From Candidatus Nanopelagicales bacterium (GTDB lineage Bacteria; Actinomycetota; Actinomycetes; S36-B12; CAIYMF01), in assembly GCA_025456015.1 (NCBI GenBank), contig JALOLK010000004.1, positions 1 through 41,804 of the forward strand: a stretch of 41,804 nt of DNA, read 5' to 3'. The notes under the pieces were generated by a model. It saw only the letters and a program-made list of their open reading frames with translations. It was not told where the DNA came from and ran no database searches. Of the stretch, positions 41,099-41,804 are shown in pieces. Position numbers and translations under genes: made by a program. The first letter of the stretch is position 1. Each line of letters opens with the position of its first letter.

Positions 41099-41804
41099 TT
41101 ACGGGTCGGCGAGGTGGGGCAGGCCGATCGCCCGCAGGAACTGCGCCACGGCGGCGCGGTTGTAGGCCTCGGCGTCGAAGGCCGGGGCGGGCACGTCCCC
41201 GCCCAGGAAGGCCCGCAGGCCCCCGGCCAGGCCCTCGACGCTGCGCTCCACGACCAGGCCCTGCCCGGCCGGCAGCGCGGAGGCGACACTGGCGAACGCG
41301 GTGCTCACCACCGGCAGGCCCAGGGCGAGCGCCTCGAGGATCACCATCGGCTGGCCCTCGTGGTCGCTGCTCATGACGAAGCAGTCGGCCGCCGCCATCG
41401 CCGGGAAGGGGTTGGCGTGGTGCCCGGCGAGCAGCACGTGCCCGTCGAGGCCCAGGGACCCGACGAGGGCGGTGAGCTCCGCCCGCGCCTCGCCGTCGCC
41501 GAGGATCACCACGCGCGTGTCGGGGAACTCCTGGCGCACCTGGGCGTACGCCGAGACCAGCCGCGGGTAGTTCTTCGCGCTCGACAGCCGACCGGCGGCC
41601 ACGAACGTCACCACCCCCGGCGCGTCCGGGGGCCGCCACCCGGCAGGGTCCGCCGCGCGCGAGCGCACGCCCGCCGCGTCGATCACGTTCGGCGCGTAGG
41701 TGAATCGCTCGGCCGGCGCGTACCCGGCCAGCCGGTCGCGGTTCACGTCGCGCAGCGCCGGTGACACCGAGACGAGGTGGTCGAAGAACCGGTACGTGCT
41801 GAAC
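41099..41804 (-). CDS. GT4-type glycosyltransferase, 3' part, cut by window edge
   Basis: At least 234 residues of a GT-B enzyme; the frame stays open to the right edge, so the N-terminal acceptor half is missing. Visible: VTFVAAGRLSSAKNYPRLVSAY (about 65-86 of the visible part), VVILGDGEARAELTAL, VLLAGHHANPFPAMAAADCFVMSSDHEGQPMVILEALALGLPVVST with the E-x7-E motif (EGQPMVILEAL) that binds the nucleotide-sugar. Typical of GT4. It belongs to the wall-polymer island with the GT2 and the two CDP-glycerol transferases; its sugar is unknown. Stop TAA at 41101-41099. Confidence 0.88.
   Translation of the reverse strand, partial: FSTYRFFDHLVSVSPALRDVNRDRLAGYAPAERFTYAPNVIDAAGVRSRAADPAGWRPPDAPGVVTFVAAGRLSSAKNYPRLVSAYAQVRQEFPDTRVVILGDGEARAELTALVGSLGLDGHVLLAGHHANPFPAMAAADCFVMSSDHEGQPMVILEALALGLPVVSTAFASVASALPAGQGLVVERSVEGLAGGLRAFLGGDVPAPAFDAEAYNRAAVAQFLRAIGLPHLADP

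Overview
This is a very GC-rich, gene-dense stretch of an actinomycete chromosome. Evidence: GTG starts are common, genes overlap by 1-4 bases, a WhiB-family regulator, an MtrA/MtrB pair and S-adenosylhomocysteine hydrolase are present, and several gene families here (DUF3499, DUF5719, TIGR03089) are essentially actinobacterial. The two CDP-glycerol-type polymerases suggest a teichoic-acid-like wall polymer. I cannot name the genus from sequence alone.

Bases 1-8754 hold a conserved envelope-stress block. mtrA-mtrB reads left and off the edge. Facing it is a chain of coupled genes: a Pro/Gly-rich membrane protein, DUF4129, DUF4350, MoxR AAA+ ATPase and DUF58. Then come a SpoIIM-family membrane protein (minus) and a divergent RDD-family membrane protein. 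Bases 8817-13528 are a two-gene sugar module (MFS symporter, then GH2 beta-galactosidase) set inside this otherwise housekeeping neighbourhood. Bases 13738-23375, all minus, form the core block whiB2 - large glycosyltransferase/membrane protein - DUF5719 - DUF3499 - manB - Trm112-like - CDF zinc transporter - ahcY. The isomerase genes often found between the Trm112-like and CDF genes are absent.

Bases 23581-33161 contain an AlkA-like DNA glycosylase, mannose-1-phosphate guanylyltransferase, a TIGR03089 protein, a large secreted PGRP-type amidase divergent from an LCP (LytR-CpsA-Psr) ligase, a 3-oxoacid CoA-transferase pair and a small ICMT-like membrane methyltransferase. From 33311 to the right edge lies a wall-polymer island: two CDP-glycerol glycerophosphotransferase-like enzymes, a LicC-like nucleotidyltransferase, a large secreted nuclease/lamin-tail/FN3 protein, a GT2 glycosyltransferase and a GT4 glycosyltransferase cut by the edge. 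Together the genes link mannose activation, wall polymer synthesis and attachment, wall hydrolysis and envelope stress control.

Two signals are not explained by the genes. (1) Long imperfect inverted repeats (arms of 23-26 bp, 3 mismatches, 10-nt loop, C-rich 5' flank, G-rich 3' tail starting 5 nt after the arm) occur at 6497-6600, inside the DUF58 coding sequence, and at 38742-38880. A shorter perfect palindrome lies at 24577-24625. (2) At least eight gene starts without a convincing Shine-Dalgarno have a TANNNT-like hexamer exactly 6-7 nt upstream, the arrangement expected for leaderless mRNAs. I used it to choose several starts. No tRNA, rRNA, CRISPR array or transposase was seen, and no gene-free stretch exceeds 300 bases.
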